Of a stretch of 64,000 bases of DNA, positions 9,472-16,251 are shown piece after piece. The position numbers were made by a program, and so were the translations under genes. The notes beneath the pieces are model-generated. The model was not told where the DNA came from. It searched no databases and worked only from the letters and a program-made list of their open reading frames with translations. Numbering within the stretch: position 1 is the stretch's first letter; every line of letters starts with the position of its first letter. The stretch comes from Catellatospora sp. KI3 (GTDB lineage: Bacteria > Actinomycetota > Actinomycetes > Mycobacteriales > Micromonosporaceae), in the NCBI RefSeq assembly GCF_029948125.1, contig NZ_JASAMB010000021.1, forward strand, positions 92,223 through 156,222, given 5' to 3'.

Positions 9472-10458
9472 TCATGGACTGTGGTCCGTGTCGATCGTCT
9501 CCGCCGCGCGCAACCGCACCGATCCGGCTCGCGGGTTGCGCGCCACCTCCTCGTCGCTGGGCAGCTCCGCCCCACCCCGGGTGAGCAGCTTCAGCGTCGG
9601 CCCGGTGCCCGGCAGCTCGATCGGCAGGCCGATCGGAGCGGTGCTGCGCGCGCGGGCCACGAAGGCCTGCTTAGTGATCTTGTCTTCGAGCGAGTGGTAC
9701 GACAGCACGACCACCCGACCGCCCGGCGTCAGCGCGTCGATCGTCCGCGGCAGTGCCCGTTCCCAGGTGGACAGCTCGCCGTTGACCTCGATACGCAGCG
9801 CCTGGAACGTCCGCTTCGCCGGATGTCCCCCGGTACGCCGGGCCGGTGCCGGGATCGAGTCCCGCACCAGCTCGGCCAGCAGCGCCGATGACGTGATCGG
9901 CGCCTTGGCACGCTCGCGCACGATCGCCGCGGCGATCTTGGACGCGAACTTCTCCTCGCCGTACACCCGCAGCACGCGGGTCAGTTCGCCGTGGGAGTAG
10001 GTGTTGACGATCTCCTGGGCGGTCGTGCCGGTGGTCTGATCCATCCGCATGTCCAGCGGCGCGTCCTGGGCGTAGGCGAACCCCCGGTCGGCCTCGTCGA
10101 GCTGCAGCGACGACACGCCCAGGTCGAACAGGGCGCTGTCGATCGCGTCGATGCCCAGCTTGACCAGCACGTCGGGCAGCTCGTCGTAGACGGCGTGCAC
10201 GAGATGGATCCGGTCGGCGAAGGGAGCCAGCCGTCGTTGCGAGTGGGCCAGGGCCTCGGTGTCGCGGTCCAGCCCCACCAGGATCGTGTTCGGATGCGCG
10301 GCGAGCACCGCCTCGGCGTGACCGCCGAGACCCAGCGTGCCGTCGACGTGCACGGTGCGTCCGTCGGGGCCGCGACCGGGCCGGTCGAGAGCGGGGGCCA
10401 GCAGCTGGAGGCATCGATCGAGCAGAACCGGCACGTGTACGCCACGCGGTTCCACCAT
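9472..10458 (-). CDS. rsmH: 16S rRNA (cytosine1402-N4)-methyltransferase RsmH
   Basis: RsmH (MraW) methylates N4 of C1402 in the 16S rRNA P-site. The 328-aa protein begins [17 protein letters not shown], with AGGGGGG upstream of its ATG. The SAM-binding motif [14 protein letters not shown] is at about 39-52, followed by [12 protein letters not shown] and the C-terminal HSLEDKITK typical of the family. It follows mraZ, as in nearly all bacteria. Confidence 0.96.
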   Translation of the reverse strand: MVEPRGVHVPVLLDRCLQLLAPALDRPGRGPDGRTVHVDGTLGLGGHAEAVLAAHPNTILVGLDRDTEALAHSQRRLAPFADRIHLVHAVYDELPDVLVKLGIDAIDSALFDLGVSSLQLDEADRGFAYAQDAPLDMRMDQTTGTTAQEIVNTYSHGELTRVLRVYGEEKFASKIAAAIVRERAKAPITSSALLAELVRDSIPAPARRTGGHPAKRTFQALRIEVNGELSTWERALPRTIDALTPGGRVVVLSYHSLEDKITKQAFVARARSTAPIGLPIELPGTGPTLKLLTRGGAELPSDEEVARNPRAGSVRLRAAETIDTDHSP

Positions 10459-10553
10459 GGTCGAGCCCCCCTGTTCGCTGTGCCTGCCGTCGTACCGCCA
10501 GATCCCCATCCGCTTCCCCGTCCCGCCTCGCGGCCGAGGTGGGAGCGAATGCG

Positions 10554-10579
10554 CCTGGCATCGGGGAAGTGATGCCAGG
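10554..10579. repeat. Hairpin in the mraZ-rsmH gap
   Basis: CCTGGCATC and GATGCCAGG form a perfect 9-bp stem with an 8-nt loop inside the 192-nt gap between mraZ and rsmH. No T-tract follows, so it is not a standard terminator. It may process or stabilise the dcw transcript. Confidence 0.5.
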
Positions 10580-10650
10580 TGCCGGAGCGGGTGGAGATCT
10601 CGCGGTACGGCGGCCCGGATCCGGCTTTCGCGCGCCAGACCCGCCCATCC

Positions 10651-11082
10651 TCATAGACCGCCGGGCAGCACCCCCTCCTCGATGTCGGCGAACTCGTCCT
10701 CGTTCGCCGCGAGGTAGGACTCCCACGACGGCTTGTCCCAGATCTCGACGCGGGTGCTCGCTCCGATGACCACCAGGTCACGGTCGAGCGCCGCGTATTC
10801 ACGCAGGTGGGGCGGGATGGTGACCCGGCCCTGCCGGTCGGGGACCTCGTCGTGGGCGCCCGCGAAGAAGACCCGGCTGTAGGCGCGGGCCGCCTTGTTC
10901 GTCATGGGCGCCTCGGCGAGCTGTCCCGCGATGCGCTGGAACTCGGGCACCGTGAAGACGTAGAGGCAGCGCTCCTGCCCTTTGGTGATCACGACACCTC
11001 CCGCCAGCTCGTCCCGGAACCGGGCGGGCAGGATCAGCCGGCCCTTGTCGTCCAGCCGCGGAGTATGGGTGCCCAGGAACAT
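10651..11082 (-). CDS. mraZ: MraZ, AbrB-fold transcriptional regulator of the dcw cluster
   Basis: First gene of the dcw cluster. The 143-aa protein starts [20 protein letters not shown] and contains the two tandem SpoVT/AbrB-like DNA-binding domains; the second half includes [16 protein letters not shown]. MraZ represses its own operon in several bacteria by binding short direct repeats at the promoter, and such repeats are present here at 11188-11212. The ATG at 11082 has a G-rich SD. Confidence 0.96.
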   Translation of the reverse strand: MFLGTHTPRLDDKGRLILPARFRDELAGGVVITKGQERCLYVFTVPEFQRIAGQLAEAPMTNKAARAYSRVFFAGAHDEVPDRQGRVTIPPHLREYAALDRDLVVIGASTRVEIWDKPSWESYLAANEDEFADIEEGVLPGGL

Positions 11083-11187
11083 CGGCCCCCACCCCCTCGT
11101 AGACCGACGCCGCGCTCCGACTCGTTTCGCGGACGAGTTGACGCGCGGTGCCTGCGGGGCCGGCGGACCCACGGCCCGCCATTGCGC

Positions 11188-11218
11188 CCCACTTTACTCC
11201 ACTTCCCTCCACCGTCAA
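11188..11218 (-). promoter_or_regulatory. mraZ promoter with overlapping MraZ-box-like repeats
   Basis: On the minus strand TTGACG (11218-11213), a 16-bp spacer and TAAAGT (11196-11191) make a sigma70-type promoter about 110 nt upstream of mraZ. Three repeats, GTGGA at 11212, GTGGA at 11202 and GTGGG at 11192, are spaced exactly 10 bp apart across it. MraZ is known to bind TGGGN-type repeats with 10-bp periodicity, so this is probably the autoregulatory operator. Confidence 0.7.
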
Positions 11219-11343
11219 TGCGAAATCAGCCTTCCGGGTGCCTTAGTGCTCCATATCGCCGCAGCTCATCGACGGTGGAGTGGAGTGGGGCGGCGGCGCG
11301 CCGGGTAACCAAGGTCATTCTTTTGACACCCGGATGCGGGTAC

Positions 11344-11414
11344 GCCGAAGGGCACTGCTCGTCACGTGGTGCTCCGCGAGCGTCGCGGAGCGTGGCGGAA
11401 CAGTGCCCTTCGGC
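11344..11414. repeat. Long inverted repeat with nested hairpin
   Basis: GCCGAAGGGCACTG and its exact complement CAGTGCCCTTCGGC bracket a second perfect hairpin (GCTCCGCGA/TCGCGGAGC). It lies 25 nt after the stop of the small gene at 11439-11651 and may terminate it. With the promoter at 11188-11218 it fills most of the 356-nt gap 11083-11438. A GTGGAGTGGAGTGGGG run at 11275-11290 is also present. Confidence 0.75.
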
Positions 11415-11438
11415 AGCGTCTTCGAAAACTTTTCGGGG

Positions 11439-11651
11439 TCAGGCCAGTTCGTCGCCGCCGCGCGGGGCGTCGTCGGTGTCCGGCGGCTGCGGGTGCTCGT
11501 CGTCGACCGTCGCCTGGGCCGGCGCGGGCGGGCGGGGGGCCGCCGCCGCGGCTGGCGCTCCCAGCAGGCTGACCGCGGCCAGGCCCGCGCCGAGCGAGAG
11601 CACCAGGCGGGTGGGGTCGAAACGGGGACGGCGGTCGGAGGGTTCCTGCAC
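11439..11651 (-). CDS. Small single-pass membrane protein, function unknown
   Basis: A 70-aa protein with a charged N-terminus (QEPSDRRPRFDPTR) and one hydrophobic segment (LVLSLGAGLAAVSLLGA). A Pro/Ala-rich, then acidic tail follows (QPPDTDDAPRGGDELA). The GTG at 11651 is chosen because GGGAAGGA lies 7 nt upstream; an ATG at 11723 would add 24 residues without an SD. It lies upstream of mraZ on the same strand but is separated by the mraZ promoter. I recognise no family. Confidence 0.6.
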   Translation of the reverse strand: MQEPSDRRPRFDPTRLVLSLGAGLAAVSLLGAPAAAAAPRPPAPAQATVDDEHPQPPDTDDAPRGGDELA

Positions 11652-11936
11652 GGTGCGGTCCTTCCCGGGTCCAGCGGCGGCCGCACCGGTACGCGCGGCG
11701 ACTCGCCCCTGCCCGGGATCCATCGTGAGGGGGTGGCGCAAGCGGACCGGGCAGGGCTCGGCTGATCCGCCTGGCGCAGCAGCTCGGAACCTGGCACGCA
11801 CGTTCCGCCACACGCGGCTGCCCACTCGTTTTATCCCATTGCGGCCGAATAGGCAATACGCAGGGAAAACCCGCGGTCGCCCGGTGTTCTGCGCCACAGG
11901 TCCGGCGGGCCCGCCGGGTCAGGTAGCCTCTCCGGC

Positions 11937-13193
11937 GTGACGGAGAAGAAACTGCCGCTGCGCGCCACCCTTGCGGCGTCGGTGTCGCGTACCGCCGCGG
12001 CGCTGTCGCGCGCCACCGGGCGGGGCGACGGATCGGTCATCGGCGGCCGCCTCGGCATGATGATCGACCCCGACCTGCTGGCGCACCTGGCCGCGGGCCG
12101 CCGGATAGCCCTGGTCTCCGGCACCAACGGCAAGACCACCACCACGCGCTTCACCGCCGCGGCGGTCGGCGTGCTGGGCGAGGTCGCCACCAACTCGTTC
12201 GGCGCCAACATGCCCACCGGGCACACCTCCGCCCTGGCCCGCGCCGGCGCCACGCCGTACGCGGTGCTGGAGGTCGACGAGCACTACCTCGCGCAGGTGC
12301 TGCGGGCCACCACGCCGCTGGTCGTGGCGCTGCTGAACCTGTCGCGCGACCAGCTCGACCGGGCCAAGGAAGTCGCGATGATGGCCCAGCTGTGGCGCGA
12401 CGCGCTGGTCGACCACCCGGACGTGCACGTGGTGGCCAACGCCGACGACCCGATGGTCGTCTACGCCGCCGCCGCGCACGCCGCCTCCGGCACCGGCGGG
12501 GTCACCTGGTTCTCGGCCGGCCAGCGCTGGCGCGAGGACGCCCACGTCTGCCCCGCCTGCGGCGCCCACATCGACCGCGACGGCACCGACGACGGCTGGC
12601 GCTGCGCCAGCGGCGACCTGGTCCGGCCCACCCCGCAGTGGACCGTCGGCGACAACGCCGTGATCGACCCCGCGGGCATGTCGCACGAGCTCAAGCTGCA
12701 GCTGCCCGGCAAGGTCAACGTCGGCAACGCGGCCACCGCGCTGGCCGTGGCGCACCGGTTCGGCGTCGACCCGGCCGCGGCCGCGCCCCGGCTGGCCGAG
12801 GTCGCCAGCGTCGCGGGCCGCTACGCCCAGGTCGACCGGGACGGCCGCAACATCCGCCTGCTGCTGGCCAAGAACCCGGCCAGCTGGCTGGAGGCGTTCG
12901 ACATGGCCGAGCAGCAGCCCACGCTGCTGTCCATCAACGCCCGCGACCCCGACGGCTTCGACACCAGCTGGCTGTTCGACGTCGACTTCGCACCCCTGCG
13001 CGGCCGCCAGGTGCTCATCACCGGCGACCGGGCGTACGACCTCGCCGTCCGGCTGGAGGTCAACCAGGTGCCGTTCACGCACGTCAAGACCTTCGCCGAG
13101 GCGGTCGCGGCGGTGCCGCCCGGCCGGCTGGAAGTGATCGCGAACTACACCGCGTTCCAGGACATCCGAGCGGAGTTGGATCGAGTTGTCTAG
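11937..13193 (+). CDS. murT: Lipid II isoglutaminyl synthase subunit MurT
   Basis: MurT, with GatD, amidates the D-Glu of lipid II to D-isoglutamine using glutamine-derived ammonia. The 418-aa Mur-ligase-like protein has the P-loop GTNGKTTT at 62-69 and the MurT-specific insertion. That insertion normally holds a four-Cys zinc ribbon; here only C205, C208 and C223 are visible (CPAC, then WRCASG). The GTG start lies 7 nt after a TAGCCT box with no good SD, suggesting a leaderless transcript. The 3' end overlaps gatD by 8 nt. Confidence 0.93.
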   Translation: MTEKKLPLRATLAASVSRTAAALSRATGRGDGSVIGGRLGMMIDPDLLAHLAAGRRIALVSGTNGKTTTTRFTAAAVGVLGEVATNSFGANMPTGHTSALARAGATPYAVLEVDEHYLAQVLRATTPLVVALLNLSRDQLDRAKEVAMMAQLWRDALVDHPDVHVVANADDPMVVYAAAAHAASGTGGVTWFSAGQRWREDAHVCPACGAHIDRDGTDDGWRCASGDLVRPTPQWTVGDNAVIDPAGMSHELKLQLPGKVNVGNAATALAVAHRFGVDPAAAAPRLAEVASVAGRYAQVDRDGRNIRLLLAKNPASWLEAFDMAEQQPTLLSINARDPDGFDTSWLFDVDFAPLRGRQVLITGDRAYDLAVRLEVNQVPFTHVKTFAEAVAAVPPGRLEVIANYTAFQDIRAELDRVV

Positions 13194-13893
13194 CGCACTG
13201 CAGATCGTCTGGGTCTACCCCGACCTGCTCTCCACGTACGGCGACCGGGGCAACATGCTGATCCTGGCGCACCGGGCCAGGGCGCGCGGCATCCCCGTGC
13301 AGACCGTCGAGGTCCGCTCCGACCAGAAGCTGCCCACCGGGGACATCTACCTGCTCGGCGGCGGCGAGGACGGCCCGCAGGCCCTGGCCGCGCAGCGCCT
13401 CAACGCCGACGGAGGGCTGCACGACGCCGTCGCGCGGCGCGCCGTGGTGTTCGCCGTGTGCGCCGGGTACCAGCTGCTCGGGCGCAGCTTCTACGCCAAG
13501 GGCGCCGAGTGCGCCGGGCTGAGCCTGCTCGACCTGTACTCCGACCGCGGCCCGACCCGCGCCGTCGGCGAGCTGGCCGGCGAGGTCGACCCGGTGCTGG
13601 GCGTGCCCACGCTGACCGGGTTCGAGAACCACGGCGGCCGCACCCACCTCGGCCGCGGCGTCCGGCCGCTGGTCCGGGTGCAGACCGGCGTCGGCAACGA
13701 CGGCGTCAGCGAGGGGGCCTGGAACGGCACCGTCCTGGGCACGTACGCCCACGGCCCGGCCCTGTCGCGCAACCCCGGCCTGGCCGACCTGCTGCTGCGC
13801 TGGGCCACCGGCGCGGAGACCCTGCCCGCCATGGACGACACCTGGCCCACCCGGCTGCGCGCCGAGCGCCTGTCCGCCACGGGAAACGCGTGA
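13186..13893 (+). CDS. gatD: Lipid II isoglutaminyl synthase glutaminase subunit GatD
   Basis: Class I glutamine amidotransferase-like subunit of 235 aa that supplies ammonia to MurT. The nucleophile is C92 in FAVCAGYQLLG and the catalytic histidine is H189 in TYAHGP, matching the expected spacing. The TTG at 13186 has GGAG about 9 nt upstream and overlaps the murT stop. A TTG start is unusual but no better one is in frame before the conserved QIVWVYPDLLSTYGDRGN. Confidence 0.93.
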   Translation: MSSALQIVWVYPDLLSTYGDRGNMLILAHRARARGIPVQTVEVRSDQKLPTGDIYLLGGGEDGPQALAAQRLNADGGLHDAVARRAVVFAVCAGYQLLGRSFYAKGAECAGLSLLDLYSDRGPTRAVGELAGEVDPVLGVPTLTGFENHGGRTHLGRGVRPLVRVQTGVGNDGVSEGAWNGTVLGTYAHGPALSRNPGLADLLLRWATGAETLPAMDDTWPTRLRAERLSATGNA

Positions 13894-14681
13894 CGGGCAC
13901 GATCCGCGACCCCAGGCCCGCCGCCGCCGCGACGAGCGGCAGGCCGGACCCGGCGGGAGCGCCTTCGGCTGCCGACCCGGCGACCGTCCCCGCCGTCGCA
14001 CTGCCGGAGCCGCCGCAGGCGGGCCGGCCGCTGGTCACGCACTGGCGACGAGCGGTCGGGCTGGCGCTGCTGGTCGTCGCCGCCGCGGTCGGTGCGTGGC
14101 TGCTGCCGCTGGAACGGCTGCCCGCGTGGGTCGACCAGCTCGGTCCGTCCGCACCGGTCGTGGCCGTGCTGGTGTGCGCCGGGCTGCTCAGCGCACTGGT
14201 CCCCCGGACCGCGATCTCGCTGGGCTGCGGGGCGCTGTTCGGTGCGGTCATGGGCGCGACCTGGTCGATGGCGGCGGCGCTGATCGCCGCCGCGTTCACC
14301 TACGCCGCCGGGCGCTGGGCCGGGCGCGACCTGGTCGCGGCCCGCGCCGGGGACCGGTTGCAGCGGCTGGACCGCTGGCTCACCGCGCACGGGCTGCTGG
14401 CGGTGGTCGTGGTGCGGTTGCAGCCGATCGCGCCGTTCGGCCTGGTCGGCTACGCGTACGGCACGTCGACCACGCGGTTCCGGCACTACCTGCTGGGCAC
14501 GCTCATCGGCGGGGTCCCGTCCTCGTTCAGCTACGCCACCATCGGCGCGGCCGCGGTCGCCCCGCACACGCTGAGCTGGCTGACCTTCGTACCGGCCGCC
14601 AGCGGCCTGCTCATCAGCGCCGCCGCCGCCCTCCACTGGCGCCGCCAGTCCCTCCGCAACCGCCCCCTCGCCCCAGCCTGA
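13890..14681 (+). CDS. VTT-domain (DedA/TVP38-like) membrane protein
   Basis: A 263-aa protein with a Pro/Ala-rich cytoplasmic tail of about 50 residues and a hydrophobic core of five to six segments. The region PRTAISLGCGALFGAVMGAT and the later RLQPIAPFGLVGYAYGTS are typical of the VTT/SNARE-associated family, thought to act in lipid or polyprenyl-phosphate handling. Its GTG overlaps the gatD stop as GTGA, so it is probably the third gene of the murT operon. That context fits a role in undecaprenyl-phosphate recycling, but this is inference. Confidence 0.85.
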   Translation: MTGTIRDPRPAAAATSGRPDPAGAPSAADPATVPAVALPEPPQAGRPLVTHWRRAVGLALLVVAAAVGAWLLPLERLPAWVDQLGPSAPVVAVLVCAGLLSALVPRTAISLGCGALFGAVMGATWSMAAALIAAAFTYAAGRWAGRDLVAARAGDRLQRLDRWLTAHGLLAVVVVRLQPIAPFGLVGYAYGTSTTRFRHYLLGTLIGGVPSSFSYATIGAAAVAPHTLSWLTFVPAASGLLISAAAALHWRRQSLRNRPLAPA

Positions 14682-14682
14682 C

Positions 14683-14715
14683 CCGAGACTGCGAACGCCT
14701 CGTTCGCAGTCTCGG
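14683..14715. terminator. Strong hairpin after the murT-gatD-VTT operon
   Basis: A perfect 15-bp stem, CCGAGACTGCGAACG with CGTTCGCAGTCTCGG, and a 3-nt loop start 2 nt after the VTT stop codon. There is no T-run, as is common for high-GC actinobacterial terminators. It can also serve the convergent vapB-like gene. Confidence 0.8.
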
Positions 14716-14754
14716 AGCTCCAGTCCGGGCATACGCTGATGTCGCTGGCACAGG

Positions 14755-14960
14755 TCACGACCATGCCTCCCGACGGACCTGTCCGTCACCAAGATCGCCG
14801 AAGTGGCCGGCTGTGACATCTCGATCACTTTGTGCCGAGCGTCGGCGACGATGATCTTGCCGATCGCCAGCCTGACCACTTCGGCGTCGTCCGAAGTGCC
14901 CAAAATCTCCATGGCCCGAGCCAGATCTTCCGCGTCGACATCCACCAGGATTTGAGTCAT
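14755..14960 (-). pseudogene. VapB-family antitoxin with an internal frameshift
   Basis: The reading frame from the ATG at 14960 begins MTQILVDVDAEDLARAMEIL and continues GTSDDAEVVRLAIGKIIVADARHKVIEM, a VapB-like N-terminus, then runs open into antisense sequence. In the neighbouring frame the DNA reads TAGHFGDLGDGQVRREAWS followed by a stop at 14755, which looks like a VapB C-terminus. One frameshift near 14810-14820 would join the halves into about 68 residues. No PIN toxin gene is adjacent. A sequencing error or true decay are both possible. Confidence 0.6.
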
Positions 14961-14980
14961 CACTACGCTTCCCAGCCCTT

Positions 14981-15042
14981 GATCCGAAATCGTGGACGCT
15001 TGGTGTTGCTATAGCAGCATCCAGCGTCCACGATTTCGGATC
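14981..15042. repeat. Palindromic repeat family B, copy 1
   Basis: A 62-bp almost complete palindrome with arms GATCCGAAATCGTGGACGCT and AGCGTCCACGATTTCGGATC around TGCTATAGCA. It fills most of the gap between the DUF559 gene and the VapB relic and touches the DUF559 stop codon. Other copies are at 16165-16226, 45348-45409 and 56617-56678. Confidence 0.92.
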
Positions 15043-15973
15043 ATCCCCGCGACCACCCGGCGGCGCGCAACGCAGCACGCAGCGTTTCGAGCACTTCATC
15101 CGGCTTGTTCCGGACGGCCCAGGCCGGGAAGCGCAGCACCCGCTCGCCCCGCACCCACAACGCGTTCTGGCGCCGCATGTCCGCCCACCACGCGCGCACG
15201 TCCATGTGCTGAGCGCCGTCGACCTCGACCTGGACGCCGTAGCCGTCGAACAGCGCGTCCAGATACCGCTGCCTGCCGCCGCTGTCGCGGCGGCTGACCT
15301 GCAGCTTCGGCTCCGGCAGGCCGCCCCGGCGGCACAGCGCGACGAACTCCGCCTCCGGCAGCGAGCCCACGCCGCCGGCACTGTCGTTGACGGCCTGGAC
15401 GATCACGTCCCGGCGCACGATGTTCGGCATCCGTGCCAGGACGGCGCGGACCTCGGTCGGGTGCGTCAGTCGTTGCTGAATCGCGGCCGCGATCAGGGTC
15501 TGTGCCTCGGTGTCGGAGCGGGCCCAGCGGGCGGCGTCGACCAGCGAGCGCGCGGGCATGGTGCACGGCGGGCTGCCCAGTTCGTGCACGTCGGCCGGAT
15601 CGACACGGCGGGTGCGGTGCACGATCACGTCCATGGGGGCGTCGCGGTCGCGCGCCTCGGCGGGCAGCAGCAGGTGGATGCCGGGGACGTGGAAGCCGCG
15701 CAGGCCGTGCTGGGCGAGCGCGGTCCGGCCTGCGGTGATGGTGCCGGGCGGACCGGCCAGGACCGCGATCCAGCGGCGCTGCTCGTCGTCGGCGGGCGTC
15801 GGCTGGAGCAGGTAGACGCCGCGCGCCGCGCGGGTCCAGCGGCCGGAGGCGACGCGGTGGCGGACGGCGGCGCTGGTGAAGTGGGCCAGCGCCTGGTCGC
15901 GGGTGAGCACGTCCCGCTGGCGAAAGAGCAGGAAGTCGAGGTCGGCGGCGTCGTCGCGCGGTGGCTGTCGCAC
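15041..15973 (-). CDS. AbiEi-like antitoxin-domain / DUF559 (PD-(D/E)XK-like) protein
   Basis: A 310-aa two-part protein. The N-terminal part (LLFRQRDVLTRDQALAHF, then GRWTRAARGVYLL) resembles the winged-helix AbiEi-type domain. The C-terminal part (LPEAEFVALCRRGGLPEPK, then YLDALFDGYGVQVEVDGAQH) resembles DUF559, a Vsr-like nuclease fold with the D...EVDG pattern. The GTG at 15973 lies 8 nt after a TAGGCT box without an SD, suggesting leaderless expression. Two copies of the family B palindrome bracket the gene. Such proteins are common and variable in actinobacteria; function is unproven. Confidence 0.75.
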   Translation of the reverse strand: MRQPPRDDAADLDFLLFRQRDVLTRDQALAHFTSAAVRHRVASGRWTRAARGVYLLQPTPADDEQRRWIAVLAGPPGTITAGRTALAQHGLRGFHVPGIHLLLPAEARDRDAPMDVIVHRTRRVDPADVHELGSPPCTMPARSLVDAARWARSDTEAQTLIAAAIQQRLTHPTEVRAVLARMPNIVRRDVIVQAVNDSAGGVGSLPEAEFVALCRRGGLPEPKLQVSRRDSGGRQRYLDALFDGYGVQVEVDGAQHMDVRAWWADMRRQNALWVRGERVLRFPAWAVRNKPDEVLETLRAALRAAGWSRG

Positions 15974-16164
15974 GACCGATGAGCCTAGGGCCGCTGTGCG
16001 ACAGCAATCGATGATCGACGGCTGCCATGAGCCGTGGCTCGTGGTCCGGACGGCATGCGCAAGAGGTCGCGCATCCGCGACCGGCGCATGACGCCGCCCT
16101 GGGCCTGCGGTCGCGGGCTCTGCTCTGCCGTCGTCGTCCAGGTCGTGGGATGATGGCGGGGGAA

Positions 16165-16226
16165 GATCCGAGATCGTGGACGCCCGGTGCTGCTATAGCG
16201 ACACCTGGCGTCCACGATCTCGGATC
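16165..16226. repeat. Palindromic repeat family B, copy 2
   Basis: 62-bp copy with arms GATCCGAGATCGTGGACGCC and GGCGTCCACGATCTCGGATC around GCTATAGC-like sequence. It lies 25 nt beyond the leuS stop. The A-to-G change in one arm is matched by T-to-C in the other relative to copy 1. Confidence 0.92.
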
Positions 16227-16251
16227 TAGGCGCGGCCGAAGCCGCGGCGGG

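Noticed and set aside
14981..16226. Composite transposon carrying the DUF559 gene
   Set aside because: Palindromes bracket the gene but no transposase or target-site duplication is visible, so only a softer finding is reported.
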